A stretch of DNA of 11,436 nt, from positions 705,183-716,618 of the forward strand of contig MU646322.1 in NCBI GenBank assembly GCA_026770585.1, given 5' to 3'. Position 1 is the stretch's first letter, and each line of letters starts with the position of its first letter. A program made the translations under genes and the position numbers. This DNA comes from Baffinella frigidus. Lineage: Eukaryota; Cryptophyceae; Cryptomonadales; Baffinellaceae. This document shows positions 9,101 to 10,801 of this stretch, one piece after another. The notes beneath the pieces are model-generated. The model saw nothing but the letters and a program-made list of their open reading frames with translations. It was not told the DNA's origin and did no database searches.

Positions 9101-10801
9101 GTTGGGGTTTAGTGTTGAGTGTTGAGTGTTGAGTGTTGAGTGTTGAGTGTTGAGTGTTGAGTGTTGAGTGTTTATTTTTGTTTGTTTAGTGTTTAGTGTT
9201 TAGTGTTAAGTGTTTAGTGTTTAGTGTTGATGGTTGAGAGTTGAGGGTTGAGGGTTTGGGTGAAGAGAGTTCCACGTGCGACTGTTGACTAATCGGAAGT
9301 TGTTGTGACTAATCGAAAGTTGTTGCGGAGCCTAAGTCATCACTCCGGTGCACCTCTCCGTTTCTTCGCTTGAGAGCGATACCTGCAATTCGAAAATAAA
9401 TCAACCCTAGGGGCGACGACTGGGGCCGCTGGTAATAAACCGTGAACACTCGCAAATTTTGGGGCGACGACTGGGGCCGCTGGTACTAAACCGTGAACAC
9501 TCGCAATTTTTCATTGTTGGGCACCGGTGGGTTCAGGGATTCAGGTTTTTGGGTTCAGGGTTTAAGGTTTAGGCAGATGCTTCAACTCCCCTCCCCCCAG
9601 GAATCAGATCCGCTGCTTAAAATTTCAAAAAGGAATGCAAGAAATACTGCACCCTCAACCCTCAACCCTGAACCCTACAACCTACACCTTACACCCCAAA
9701 CTCCAAACCAGTATTGCAAAAACAATCGCCTGCGGTACCTCCACTTCCCGTTGAAGCTCCGCTCGTGCTCGCCGGAGCTCACAGCGAGTGCTCGCAGTGA
9801 GCACGATCATCCGCCTGGCTGATGTTCACAGCGAGCACGTGCATCAGCCTGGCTGATGCTCACAACGAGCACGAGCATCAGCCTGGCTGATGCTCACAAC
9901 GAGCACGTGCATCAGCCTGGAACACACGCAACGCCTGGACACTCATCTCTTGCTCCGTGTCCTTACCCTATACCCTACTGAGGGAGTATCGCGGTGTACC
10001 TCCACTTCTCGCTCAAGCTCCCCACAGCGAGCTCGCGCGTCAGCCTGGAACACACGCAGCGCCTGCATGCCATGCAGGGTTGAGGGTTGAGGGTTCAGGG
10101 TTCAGGGTTGAGGGTTGAGGGATTAGGGTTTAGGGTTTAGGGTTCAGGGTTTAGGGATAAGGGTTTAGGGATAAGGGTGCAGGATTCAGGGTTCAGGGGG
10201 CGGAAGGCGCAGCGCCTGGAAAGGCTTAGGGTGCAGGGTTCAGGGTTTAGGGTTCAGGGTTTAGGCTGCGGGACGCTGATGCTCACAGCGAGCACGCGCG
10301 TCAGCCTGGAACACACGCAGCGTCTGCATGCCGTGTAAGGTTAAGAGTTTAGGGTTCAGGGTTCAGGGTTCAGGTTTAGGGTTTAGGGTGAGGGTTGAGG
10401 TTTAGGGTTCAGGGTTCACGTTTAGGGTTTGGGGTTTAGGGTTTAGGGTTTAGTGTGTAGGGTTTAGGGTTTGGGGTTTAGGTTTAGGGTTTCGGGTTTA
10501 GGTTTTAGGGTTTCGGGTTTAGGGTTTAGGGTTTAGGGTTTCGGGTTTCGGGTTTAGGGTTTCGGGTTTAGGGTTTAGGGTTTAGGGTTTAGGGTTTAGG
10601 GTTTAGGGTTTATGGTTTATGGTTTAGGGTTTAGGGTTTAGGGTTTAGGGTTTAGGGTTTAGGGTTTAGGAGGCGGAAGAGTTTGGGGTTGAGGGTGCGG
10701 AAGAGTTTGGGGTTTAGGGTTTAGGGTGCCTGTAGGCTCCCCGCTTGCTCTTTTCCGATGTGTTCCGCCTCCCGAAGTGCCTCTTCGACTATGCGCCGGC
10801 C
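52..10801 (-). CDS. Partial multi-exon coiled-coil protein gene, family unknown (exon chain)
   Basis: This is a proposed gene assembled from 22 minus-strand islands, each listed separately. In transcription order the right-hand ends are 10801, 10062, 9056, 8787, 7016, 6539, 6373, 5590, 4946, 4806, 4276, 4104, 3605, 2854, 2617, 2317, 2072, 1653, 1393, 1230, 678 and 467. Together they total 1560 nt with no stop and matching phase at every junction. The composition is charged and Ala/Leu/Glu/Arg/Gln-rich with heptad-like spacing, as in long cytoplasmic or cytoskeletal coiled coils. I see no catalytic motif, signal peptide or membrane segment. The first and last exons are not found. Exons are 21-168 nt, and the introns are mostly telomere-like repeats. 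Several exon copies are frameshifted, so this could be a decaying locus. I do not recognise the family; exon boundaries are inferred from splice dinucleotides and homology between copies. Confidence 0.6.
225..309 (-). pseudogene. Second tandem copy of the RRVEVSAALE-type exon, frameshifted
   Basis: The boundaries are CAG|GTTACGAGG and GAG|GTTTCC, identical in kind to its neighbours. The first half reads VTRLQGGLEEGGLQEGL in the phase of the copy at 393-467. The second half matches the neighbour (KRAEASAAFE) only in another frame, and the first frame runs into TGA at the exon end. Length is 85 nt against 75 in the intact copy. A GGGGGGCTC-type segment appears twice inside it, which suggests slippage as the cause. 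Confidence 0.5.
393..467 (-). CDS. Exon, first (intact) copy of the 52-467 tandem array
   Basis: This is a 75-nt exon, phase 0 at both ends, with CAG|GTTACAATG and GAG|GTCTCT boundaries. The peptide starts VTMLEGGLEEAH and ends RRVEVSAALE. It is the copy in which exon length is a multiple of three, so I treat it as the parent of the two downstream copies. It follows the exon at 634-678 in phase, across an intron holding a T/G-rich heptamer tract on the plus strand. Confidence 0.6.
468..633 (+). repeat. Telomere-like heptamer tract in an intron
   Basis: From about 482 to 625 this is degenerate TTTAGGG with TTTGGGG, TGTGGGG and TTCGGGG variants on the plus strand. On the sense (minus) strand of the proposed gene it is CCCTAAA-like, and it lies between the exon ending at 634 and the exon starting at 467. 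Confidence 0.85.
634..678 (-). CDS. Exon encoding VAAAAEGKVAALQYQ
   Basis: A 45-nt island, phase 0 at both ends, with TTCAG|GTGGCAG acceptor and CAG|GTTACG donor. All 15 codons are coiled-coil compatible and Ala-rich. It stands as a sharp GC-rich block between two T/G heptamer tracts. It has no visible second copy in the window. Confidence 0.55.
690..900 (+). repeat. Telomere-like tract with homogenised TTTGTGG and TTTGGGG blocks
   Basis: Runs of perfect 7-bp units change variant in blocks: TTTAGGG, then TTTGGGG/TGTGGGG, then about four consecutive TTTGTGG units near 825-853, then TTTGGGG again. The heptamer register is largely kept through the changes. Confidence 0.88.
979..1051 (+). other. 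Possible plus-strand exon-like island, uncertain
   Basis: The plus strand reads GLEEVQTGGERLEVRERMQS through this GC-balanced island, with possible donors at GAG|GTAAGGG and CAG|GTACAC. The string GGTTTGGAGGAGGTGCA resembles the GLEEAH-coding part of the minus-strand exon at 393-467, so it may be an inverted duplicate. The repeat strand also flips just to its right. No convincing upstream acceptor was found. Confidence 0.25.
1095..1170 (-). repeat. Telomere-like tract in flipped orientation (C/A-rich on plus strand)
   Basis: Units such as CCCAAAA, CCCTCAG, CCCTAAA, CCCATAA and CCCCAAC run on the plus strand, opposite to the tract at 690-900. It lies directly downstream, in the sense of the gene, of the exon at 1177-1230. 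Confidence 0.75.
1177..1230 (-). CDS. Exon A of the LHARL(T/A)KE array
   Basis: 18 codons, VDRFEVALTNLHARLTKE, between AAAG|GTGGACC and the conserved donor GAG|GTTCGT that copies B and C share. It aligns with the last 18 codons of copy C. The upstream half of the repeat (NALAGAR...) is absent or unrecognisable, so this copy is shortened at its 5' side. Phase is 0 at both ends. Confidence 0.6.
1325..1393 (-). CDS. Exon B of the LHARLAKE array
   Basis: It encodes KMQEKVARVEVALANLH followed by ARLAKE, ending at donor GAG|GTTCGT. Several acceptors are possible: AGAG|AAGATG is used here (23 codons, phase 0), while CAG|GAGAAG and AAG|GTGGCA would give shorter in-phase exons. The residue pattern V-x-x-x-x-L-x-x-L-x-x-x-L fits a coiled coil. 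The intron between it and copy C carries a flipped heptamer block. Confidence 0.6.
1422..1498 (+). repeat. Perfect 7-mer block CGCTACA x7 with CCCTACA edges
   Basis: Seven identical consecutive CGCTACA units occupy 1441-1489 and are flanked by CCCTACA units in the same register. It is a homogenised variant of the telomere-like heptamer, in C/A-rich orientation on the plus strand, inside the intron between exon copies C and B. Confidence 0.9.
1552..1653 (-). CDS. Exon C of the array, full-length copy
   Basis: A 102-nt exon, 34 codons, phase 0 at both ends, with ACACAG|GTGTGC and GAG|GTTCGT boundaries. The peptide begins VCMNALAGARGKMHEQ and ends EVALANLHARLAKE. It is the only copy with both the NALAGAR half and the ANLHARLAKE half intact and a good donor, so it best represents the unit. 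Copies A and B lie downstream in the gene and copy D upstream. Confidence 0.68.
1693..1810 (-). pseudogene. Exon D of the array, divergent and without the conserved donor
   Basis: It starts like copy C (CAG|GTGTGCATAAATGCG, peptide VCINALAGAREKMQGK). The second half diverges to MRWLLECSNKFWAQE and ends at 1709 with GAG followed by CCGCAC, so the GTTCGT donor is missing. The next GT (TCC|GTACTC, 1691-1692) gives 118 nt, which would shift copy C out of phase. Skipping D keeps the chain in phase. It may be dead, or an alternative exon. Confidence 0.5.
1812..2050 (+). repeat. Telomere-like tract, TTTGGGG/TGTGGGG higher-order pattern
   Basis: Near 1825-1870 the order TTTGGGG, TTTGGGG, TGTGGGG recurs, a 21-bp higher-order unit. 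TTTGGGG runs and then GGGGGTT(A) variants follow. Translation in all frames gives only GVWGLGFGV-type peptides, which are not evidence of a gene. Confidence 0.85.
2052..2072 (-). CDS. Micro-exon AVEAGVQ, truncated duplicate of the EAVEAELQ exon end
   Basis: The 21 nt between CTCGAG|GCGGTC and CAG|GTCAAACCC match the last codons of the exon at 2228-2317, including the identical donor and the following intron bases. No AG exists upstream in the repeat-derived sequence before CTCGAG, so that is the first available acceptor. It is in phase with its neighbours but may simply be skipped. Confidence 0.4.
2080..2226 (+). repeat. Telomere-like tract with TTTCGGG block
   Basis: Mixed TTCAGGG, TGTAGGG and a run of TTTCGGG units near 2186-2210. 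It lies between the micro-exon and the exon at 2228-2317. Confidence 0.85.
2228..2317 (-). CDS. Exon, VMIREQVMREARRRE...EAVEAELQ
   Basis: 30 codons, phase 0 at both ends, AG|GTTATGATT acceptor and CAG|GTCAAACCC donor. A second AG|GTTATG occurs 18 nt into the exon (boundary 2299), giving a possible shorter form that drops VMIREQ in phase; the two starts look like an 18-nt duplication of REQ|VM. The peptide is strongly charged and helical (EARRRE, IEAVEAELQ). Confidence 0.65.
2330..2568 (+). repeat. Telomere-like heptamer tract
   Basis: Degenerate TTTAGGG, TTTGGGG and TGTATGTTT-type units on the plus strand. It forms nearly the whole intron between the exons at 2569-2617 and 2228-2317. Confidence 0.88.
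2569..2617 (-). CDS. Exon, Gly/Ala-rich hinge SAAGGAGGAGGGFEQ
   Basis: 49 nt read as one base plus 16 codons, with CCTAG|GTCTGCGG acceptor and CAG|GTTATG donor. The first base completes a GGG glycine codon begun by the exon at 2769-2854. The Gly-rich stretch would interrupt the coiled coil like a flexible linker. The donor context matches the internal REQ|VM site of the next exon. Confidence 0.58.
2618..2768 (+). repeat. Telomere-like tract, near-perfect TTTAGGG core
   Basis: About seven consecutive exact TTTAGGG units at roughly 2630-2680, followed by degraded TTTCGGG and TTCAGAG units. It fills the intron between two phase-matched exons. Confidence 0.9.
2769..2854 (-). CDS. Exon, VARNYAEDAGRRLGQELGR...
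   Basis: 86 nt, starting at phase 0 after CTCGCAG| and ending two bases into a codon at G|GTAAACCC. The split codon GG|G is completed by the next exon, which supports the junction. Its 5' end (the acceptor and the first five codons, VARNY) is duplicated 118 bp upstream in the gene. The end, RGAGGAGG, runs into the Gly/Ala-rich exon. Confidence 0.62.
2839..3015. repeat. 59-bp direct duplication at 2839-2897 and 2957-3015
   Basis: The two 59-bp copies differ at very few positions (for example ATCGCGG against ATCTCGG) and are offset by 118 bp. Each holds, on the minus strand, the intron 3' end, the AG acceptor and the codons for VARNY. A CTCCCT microsatellite sits between them. The duplication creates a second acceptor for the exon ending at 2769. 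Confidence 0.85.
2936..2972 (-). pseudogene. Possible duplicate exon start, VARNYEGEGEGE
   Basis: After the duplicated acceptor CAG|GTAGCGCGG the frame enters a (GAGGGA)n microsatellite that encodes Glu-Gly repeats and contains a donor-like GG|GTGAGGG. Length is 37 nt, which does not keep phase with the exon at 2769-2854, so it is probably a by-product of the duplication. Confidence 0.25.
3013..3125. repeat. 47-bp direct repeat at 3013-3059 and 3079-3125
   Basis: Two copies beginning GGATCCATCCGC and ending GACGGTG(C/T)TGAT, separated by two heptamers (TTTGGGG, TGTGGGG). The heptamers therefore sit between, not inside, the duplicated segment. I see no coding signal here. Confidence 0.85.
3272..3433. 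mobile_element. 162-bp foldback element (MITE-like)
   Basis: The two arms of about 71 bp are inverted complements with about 4 mismatches (left starts ATAGGGTAACGGCCTG, right ends CAGGCCATTACCCTAT). They enclose a spacer of about 20 bp near TTTTTGGTCCTAGGATC. No coding capacity. A target duplication is not clear. It lies 11 nt beyond the end of the exon-like copy at 3445-3485, on its donor side. The core shares CCTACCGTAGGC-type motifs with the hairpins at 5347 and 5830. Confidence 0.8.
3445..3485 (-). pseudogene. AELEETTK-type exon copy with GC in place of the GT donor
   Basis: It encodes AETRSAELEETTK, closely matching the exon at 4043-4104 (SETRVEELEETTK). Where the other copies have AAG|GT this one has AAG|GCATCA. 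The acceptor is ambiguous (CCGAG|CCGCC, CCGAG|ACC or a more distal AAG|ACC). It may be used with a GC donor or be dead; the foldback element sits immediately downstream. Confidence 0.4.
3567..3605 (-). CDS. Exon, LRSTPAELAESAE
   Basis: 13 codons, phase 0 at both ends, GGCAG|CTGCGC acceptor and GAG|GTTAGTAG donor. It is a shortened relative of the exon at 4043-4104: the bases ATGGCAGCTGCGCTCCACGC precede and overlap its start just as in that exon, and the AELAE end corresponds to VEELEE. The alternative frame (MAAALHAG) would not keep phase. Confidence 0.45.
3606..3852. other. Intronic stretch with no recognised gene
   Basis: Between two exons on the minus strand. It contains a perfect 20-bp palindrome at 3799-3818 (CACCTTGAATTCAAGGTG core) and a short GTAGCAG|GCGCTG|GTGACT string resembling the start of the exon at 4878-4946, too short to call. 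Otherwise nothing is seen. Confidence 0.6.
3853..4040. mobile_element. 188-bp foldback element abutting a splice donor
   Basis: The ends are inverted copies: TAGAGCCATTCCGGTAGGAC at left and the complement of TAGAGCTATTCCGGTAGGAC at right. The stem continues through CTTGTCGCGTTTTCGA and, imperfectly, through repeated CTTCGAGA-type units. Its right end is adjacent to the AAG|GT donor of the exon at 4043-4104, so the donor GT is the first sequence outside the element. No coding capacity; a target duplication is not evident. Confidence 0.82.
4043..4104 (-). CDS. Exon, MAAALHASETRVEELEETTK
   Basis: 62 nt read as two bases plus 20 codons, CTAAG|GTATGG acceptor and AAG|GTTAGAGC donor. The first two bases complete a GGT glycine codon begun by the exon at 4228-4276. 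It is the fullest member of a four-copy family (with 3445, 3567 and 4878) defined by the AELEE(T/P)TK ending. It is a good coiled-coil peptide. Confidence 0.65.
4106..4224 (+). repeat. Telomere-like tract with TTTAGTG block
   Basis: Several consecutive TTTAGTG heptamers at about 4140-4185, passing into exact TTTAGGG units. It fills the intron between the exons at 4228-4276 and 4043-4104. Confidence 0.9.
4228..4276 (-). CDS. Exon, VGRQEEELRGGVERER
   Basis: 49 nt, 16 codons plus one base, ATCAG|GTGGGC acceptor and G|GTAACTC donor. The dangling G joins the GT of the next exon to give glycine. Strongly charged helical peptide. Confidence 0.6.
4281..4366. repeat. 23-bp tandem repeat, 3 full copies plus a partial
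   Basis: Units begin at 4281, 4304, 4327 and 4350 with consensus TAAACGGGGTTCGTCACTCT followed by AAA. The period is exactly 23 and is not a multiple of the heptamer. The last copy decays after ACGGGTTCCGT. Confidence 0.85.
4491..4532. repeat. Perfect 42-bp palindrome
   Basis: The left 21 bases, TTGGTCACGTATCTCGGGTTA, are exactly mirrored by the following 21 with no spacer. Bases outside 4491 and 4532 do not pair. It could be the remnant or tip of a larger foldback bounded by the CCACTCGAGGCT inverted arms. Confidence 0.92.
4753..4806 (-). CDS. Exon, VMADCASLEQASAAEIQK
   Basis: 18 codons, phase 0 at both ends, GGCAG|GTTATGGC acceptor and AAG|GTACGATC donor, both strong. It is separated by a 71-nt intron from the exon at 4878-4946, one of the few introns here without heptamer repeats. 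Confidence 0.65.
4878..4946 (-). CDS. Exon, ALADRPAIETATN...AELEEPTK
   Basis: 23 codons, phase 0 at both ends, ACGGCAG|GCGCTGG acceptor and AAG|GTTGTGAC donor. It belongs to the AELEETTK family with the exons at 4043, 3567 and 3445. Confidence 0.65.
4947..5346. other. Intron-like stretch with diverged direct and inverted repeats
   Basis: No exon is recognised. A 39-bp imperfect direct repeat lies at 5041-5079 and 5130-5168 (shared core TTGCTGGATTG, end AGGTGCA). A hairpin of about 33 bp lies at 5248-5280 (AAAGTTACTTGCC, spacer, GGCAAGTTGACTTT). CCACTCGGTG and CACCGAGTGG form distant inverted arms flanking that hairpin, so this may be an old foldback element. Confidence 0.55.
5347..5419. mobile_element. 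73-bp hairpin element next to a splice donor
   Basis: 14-bp perfect terminal inverted repeats, ACCGGGTACGGGTA, enclose a core with CCCTACGGTAGG and CGTAGGGTCCTACG. It stops three bases from the donor CAG|GTG of the exon at 5423-5590. The core motifs resemble those in the foldbacks at 3272 and 5830, suggesting one family. Confidence 0.7.
5423..5590 (-). CDS. Largest coiled-coil exon, VGEVVASKDAS...KEALEKRLDQ
   Basis: 168 nt, 56 codons, phase 0 at both ends, GAGCAG|GTCGGG acceptor and CAG|GTGACC donor. Leucines and valines recur at heptad-like spacing through RALEGRLAAATLQNADLL and GLRELVEEGENAKEALEKR. There are no stops or prolines. A decayed copy of its first half lies 200 bp upstream in the gene. 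The hairpin element begins just past the donor. It is the clearest coding signal in the window. Confidence 0.75.
5711..5788 (-). pseudogene. Decayed partial copy of the 5423-5590 exon
   Basis: After GATGCAG| it reads IEEVVASKDAA and aligns base by base with the parent's EVVASKDAS segment and on through CTTTACAAAACGC. Two bases are missing near CGCGTGCTAGAG, which shifts the frame to a TGA right after KR. The offset from the parent is 200 bp. Not usable in phase. Confidence 0.7.
5830..5945. mobile_element. 116-bp foldback element
   Basis: 45-bp arms with about 5 mismatches (left TCAGGGTAGTTGCGCCTGCGG, right the complement of TCAGGATAGTTCAGCCTACGG) share a perfect inner stem TTGACTACGGTAGGCCGTAG. 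The loop is about 26 bp. It starts 41 bp from the acceptor of the decayed exon copy. TAGTTnnGCCTnCGG also occurs in the 3272 element. Confidence 0.75.
6081..6276. repeat. Approximately 130-bp tandem duplication of exon end plus intron start
   Basis: CAACTCGATACATCA recurs at 6081 and 6211, each followed by a CAGTGCACTGC-like string and C/A-rich (CCCAGCA, CCCTACA) heptamers leading to a donor. The unit carries both intron and exon sequence. Confidence 0.8.
6164..6213 (-). pseudogene. Partial copy of the ERLIE exon end (GALRASGARLLE)
   Basis: It ends at GAG|GTCGGG and encodes GEGWGALRASGARLLE, matching the ELLAAGERLIE end of the exon at 6277-6373. The only nearby acceptor, TCGAG|TTGGGG, leaves two bases before the frame, which does not match the phase-0 end of the preceding exon. 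The chain works when it is skipped. Confidence 0.5.
6277..6373 (-). CDS. Exon, ALEEAQESVALLEARV...AAGERLIE
   Basis: 97 nt, one base plus 32 codons, AACCAG|GGCTCTC acceptor and GAG|GTGCTGG donor. The first base completes an AGG arginine codon begun by the exon at 6460-6539. Clear coiled coil: LEEAQESVALLEARVVEGD. It continues in phase to the exon at 5423-5590 when the two decayed copies between them are skipped. Confidence 0.72.
6374..6458 (+). repeat. Short, nearly perfect TTTAGGG tract forming a whole intron
   Basis: About 10 heptamers, mostly exact TTTAGGG with one TGTAGGG and a few TTCAGGG. They make up essentially the complete 86-nt intron between two exons with a phase-matched split codon. 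This is the cleanest example of a telomere-repeat intron here. Confidence 0.92.
6460..6539 (-). CDS. Exon, ANTALELQTTLQTDLAETR...SALE
   Basis: 80 nt, 26 codons plus two bases, CACCAG|GCAAAC acceptor and AG|GTAACCCC donor. The split codon AG|G reads arginine with the next exon. Heptad-like leucines (ALELQTTLQTDLAETREAA). Phase 0 at its start fits the exon at 6957-7016. Confidence 0.72.
6545..6700. repeat. Degenerate 14-18-bp repeat array (GGGGTTTGAA...CAAG)
   Basis: About eight units on the plus strand such as GGGGTTGAAACGCAA, GGGGTTTGAAACTTGA and GGGGTTTGAAACCCAA. It is G/T-rich like the heptamers but with a longer, variable period. It lies between the exon at 6460-6539 and the candidate at 6701-6741. 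Confidence 0.7.
6701..6741 (-). pseudogene. Exon-like island, SKKTNLRRLERAA, out of phase
   Basis: It lies between GGCTAG|CTCC and G|GTATTC. The peptide looks like a helix end, but its 41 nt do not join in phase with either neighbour, whereas those neighbours match each other directly. It may be a chance or decayed exon. Confidence 0.3.
6957..7016 (-). CDS. Exon, GGLEACEVVERDLREQLAEQ
   Basis: 20 codons, phase 0 at both ends, CCACAG|GGAGGG acceptor and CAG|GTCATG donor. Strong coiled-coil residues (EVVERDLREQL). It is isolated between a stretch without exons to its left (6742-6956) and the 1.6-kb stretch to its right. Confidence 0.68.
7021..7081 (-). repeat. Dispersed family copy, inverted
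   Basis: The minus strand reads CCGCTGGTACTAAATCGTC and ends TTTGCAAATGTTCC, matching the plus-strand copies at 8186 and 9410 in inverse orientation. Confidence 0.65.
7122..7280 (+). repeat. Telomere-like tract with TTTTGGG block
   Basis: TTTAGAG, TTTAGTG and a run of consecutive TTTTGGG heptamers at about 7215-7245, ending before a single-copy sequence. Confidence 0.85.
7308..7436 (+). repeat. Dispersed family copy, diverged
   Basis: It contains GACTGGGGCCGC, TGGTACTAAACCGTC, TGTTCCATTGTG and ACAATCGCGCTAGAGCC in the same order as the 8186 copy, with an internal duplication of the GTTCCAT part. Confidence 0.65.
7774..7959. mobile_element. 186-bp MITE-like insert with 4-bp target duplication GTAC
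   Basis: The ends AGTGGACCTACCCTAACACA and AGTCCCGCTACCCTAACACA (right end, reverse complement) form imperfect inverted repeats flanked by GTAC on both sides (7770-7773 and 7960-7963). The flanks TTGAGAGCG and CTGCAATTCGAAA are continuous at 9371-9393 as TTGAGAGCG, ATAC, CTGCAATTCG, so that locus is a paralogous empty site. Internally, two inner segments carry GAGTATGTGTGGAGGGTA in direct order. No coding capacity. Confidence 0.78.
8038..8063. repeat. Perfect 26-bp palindrome
   Basis: AGAAATAGTCGAA is followed immediately by its complement. It lies about 75 bp right of the 186-bp insert, with no obvious tie to an exon. Confidence 0.9.
8186..8271 (+). repeat. Dispersed family, uninterrupted reference copy
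   Basis: It runs from GGGGCCGCTGGTAATAAACC through TGTTCCATTGTTGGGACGCC to AACAATCGCGCAAGGGCCAGG. It is the empty counterpart of the copy split by the insert at 8474-8633. Confidence 0.8.
8410..8650 (+). repeat. Dispersed family copy interrupted by an insert
   Basis: It matches the 8186 copy up to AAACAATC and resumes at AATCGCGCACGGGCCAGG, with the 160-bp insert between. Confidence 0.8.
8474..8633. mobile_element. 160-bp MITE-like insert with 4-bp target duplication AATC
   Basis: Terminal inverted repeats begin TCATC(C/T)GGTCAGGTATTTAA and continue for about 40 bp (GCTCGG..GAGTTCCC), with a second inner stem CGAAAATTACTACACA against TGTGTAGTAAATTTCG. The flanks are AATC at 8470-8473 and AATC at 8634-8637. 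The 8186 copy of the host repeat shows the same site with a single AATC, which is direct evidence of insertion. Non-coding. Confidence 0.85.
8659..8787 (-). CDS. Exon, VSSNERIAADSAEAKQRSE...LRVSDLQ
   Basis: 129 nt, 43 codons, phase 0 at both ends, ACCAG|GTGTCC acceptor and a GC donor CAG|GCACCC. An internal CGC|GTTTCC would give a 38-codon exon, also in phase. Coiled-coil pattern (GLETRLAASESQLEAETL). The exon at 10730-10801 uses the same CAG|GCACCC donor, which favours the GC reading. Confidence 0.66.
8788..9029 (+). repeat. Telomere-like tract, long exact TTTAGGG run and TTTATGG block
   Basis: About nine exact TTTAGGG units at roughly 8887-8950, then four consecutive TTTATGG units at about 8977-9004. 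Fills the intron between two phase-0 exons. Confidence 0.92.
9030..9056 (-). CDS. Micro-exon ALRDEAYAK
   Basis: 27 nt, phase 0 at both ends, AACCAG|GCCCTTC acceptor and AAG|GTATAAAC donor. It stands as a GC-rich island in repeat. The ALR start resembles the ALRVFQ exons upstream, so it may be a diverged, shortened relative. Confidence 0.55.
9062..9258 (+). repeat. Telomere-like tract with TGTTGAG and TTTAGTG blocks
   Basis: Eight or so consecutive TGTTGAG heptamers at about 9112-9168, then TTTAGTG units, then GGGTTGA variants. Each variant is locally homogeneous. Confidence 0.9.
9410..9511 (+). repeat. Two tandem 51-bp copies of the dispersed family
   Basis: GGGGCGACGACTGGGGCCGC starts each copy at 9410 and 9461, followed by TGGTA(A/C)TAAACCGTGAAC and CACTCGCAA. 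The second is followed by TTCATTGTTGGG, as in the 8186 copy. Confidence 0.85.
9650..9712 (-). repeat. Flipped telomere-like patch (C/A-rich on plus strand)
   Basis: CCCTCAA, CCCTCAA, CCCTGAA, CCCTACA and CCCCAAA heptamers on the plus strand, opposite to the tracts around it. Confidence 0.8.
9739..9934 (-). pseudogene. ALRVFQADARARC exon expanded by a 34-bp minisatellite
   Basis: It begins like the intact copy (CAG|GCGTTGCGTGTGTTC, ALRVFQADARARCEHQ) and ends like it (AELQREVE, GAG|GTACCG). Three 34-bp units, about 102 nt, and a degraded one are inserted between. Because 34 is not a multiple of three, TGA falls in frame after QPG, so the full-length exon is not translatable in phase. Internal CCAG| sites could allow partial use. 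Confidence 0.6.
9815..9916. repeat. 34-bp minisatellite, three tandem units, each a hairpin
   Basis: Units at 9815, 9849 and 9883 differ by a few bases. Each contains GCTGATG(C/T)TC and GAGCA(C)..GCATCAGC, which form a stem of up to 10 bp within the unit; the middle unit pairs exactly (GCTGATGCTC with GAGCATCAGC). Confidence 0.9.
10000..10062 (-). CDS. Exon, ALRVFQADARARCGELEREVE, intact copy
   Basis: 21 codons, phase 0 at both ends, ATGCAG|GCGCTG acceptor and GAG|GTACACC donor. It is the only one of the three copies in this cluster that keeps phase and lacks stops, so it is taken as the functional copy. The end matches that of the expanded copy. Confidence 0.65.
10075..10198 (+). repeat. 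Telomere-like tract, GGGTTGA and GGGTTCA variants
   Basis: Runs of GGGTTGA, GGGTTCA and GGGATAA heptamers on the plus strand. Confidence 0.85.
10199..10215 (-). pseudogene. Seventeen-base fragment of the ALRVFQ exon start
   Basis: CCAG|GCGCTGCGCC repeats the acceptor and first codons of the exon at 10000-10062, then breaks into heptamer repeat. It appears to be a truncated duplicate. Confidence 0.4.
10275..10323 (-). pseudogene. ALRVFQ exon copy truncated at its 3' side
   Basis: After CATGCAG| it reads TLRVFQADARARCEHQ, then meets C|GTCCCG. The ELEREVE ending is missing. The 49 nt leave one base over, so it does not fit the chain. It shares ARCEHQ with the expanded copy, so those two are closer to each other than to the intact copy. 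Confidence 0.5.
10330..10727 (+). repeat. Longest telomere-like tract, TTTAGGG with TTTCGGG blocks
   Basis: About 400 bp of heptamers, including several exact TTTAGGG runs, alternating TTTCGGG, and a duplicated GCGGAAGAGTTTGGGGTT (near 10673 and 10697) at its right end. It separates the exon at 10730-10801 from the ALRVFQ cluster. Confidence 0.92.
10730..10801 (-). CDS. Exon, GRRIVEEALREAEH...KEQAGSLQ
   Basis: 72 nt, 24 codons, phase 0 at both ends, AACCAG|GGCCGG acceptor. No GT is available at its end; CAG|GCACCC fits as a GC donor, the same six bases as at the 8659 exon. The peptide is helical and charged. It is the most upstream in-phase exon that I can place. Confidence 0.62.

Larger units (their letters stand above)
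9259..9738. other. Intron-like stretch, no gene seen
   Basis: It holds a 20-bp direct repeat (9287-9306 and 9307-9326, GACTAATCGGAAGTTGTTG), the empty-site copy TTGAGAGCGATACCTGC near 9371, two 51-bp tandem copies of the dispersed family, and a flipped C/A heptamer patch at about 9650-9710. Confidence 0.65.

Noticed and set aside
9815-9916. CRISPR-like array of 34-bp repeats
   Set aside because: The units are directly adjacent without spacers, and the context is a eukaryotic exon. It is a minisatellite.
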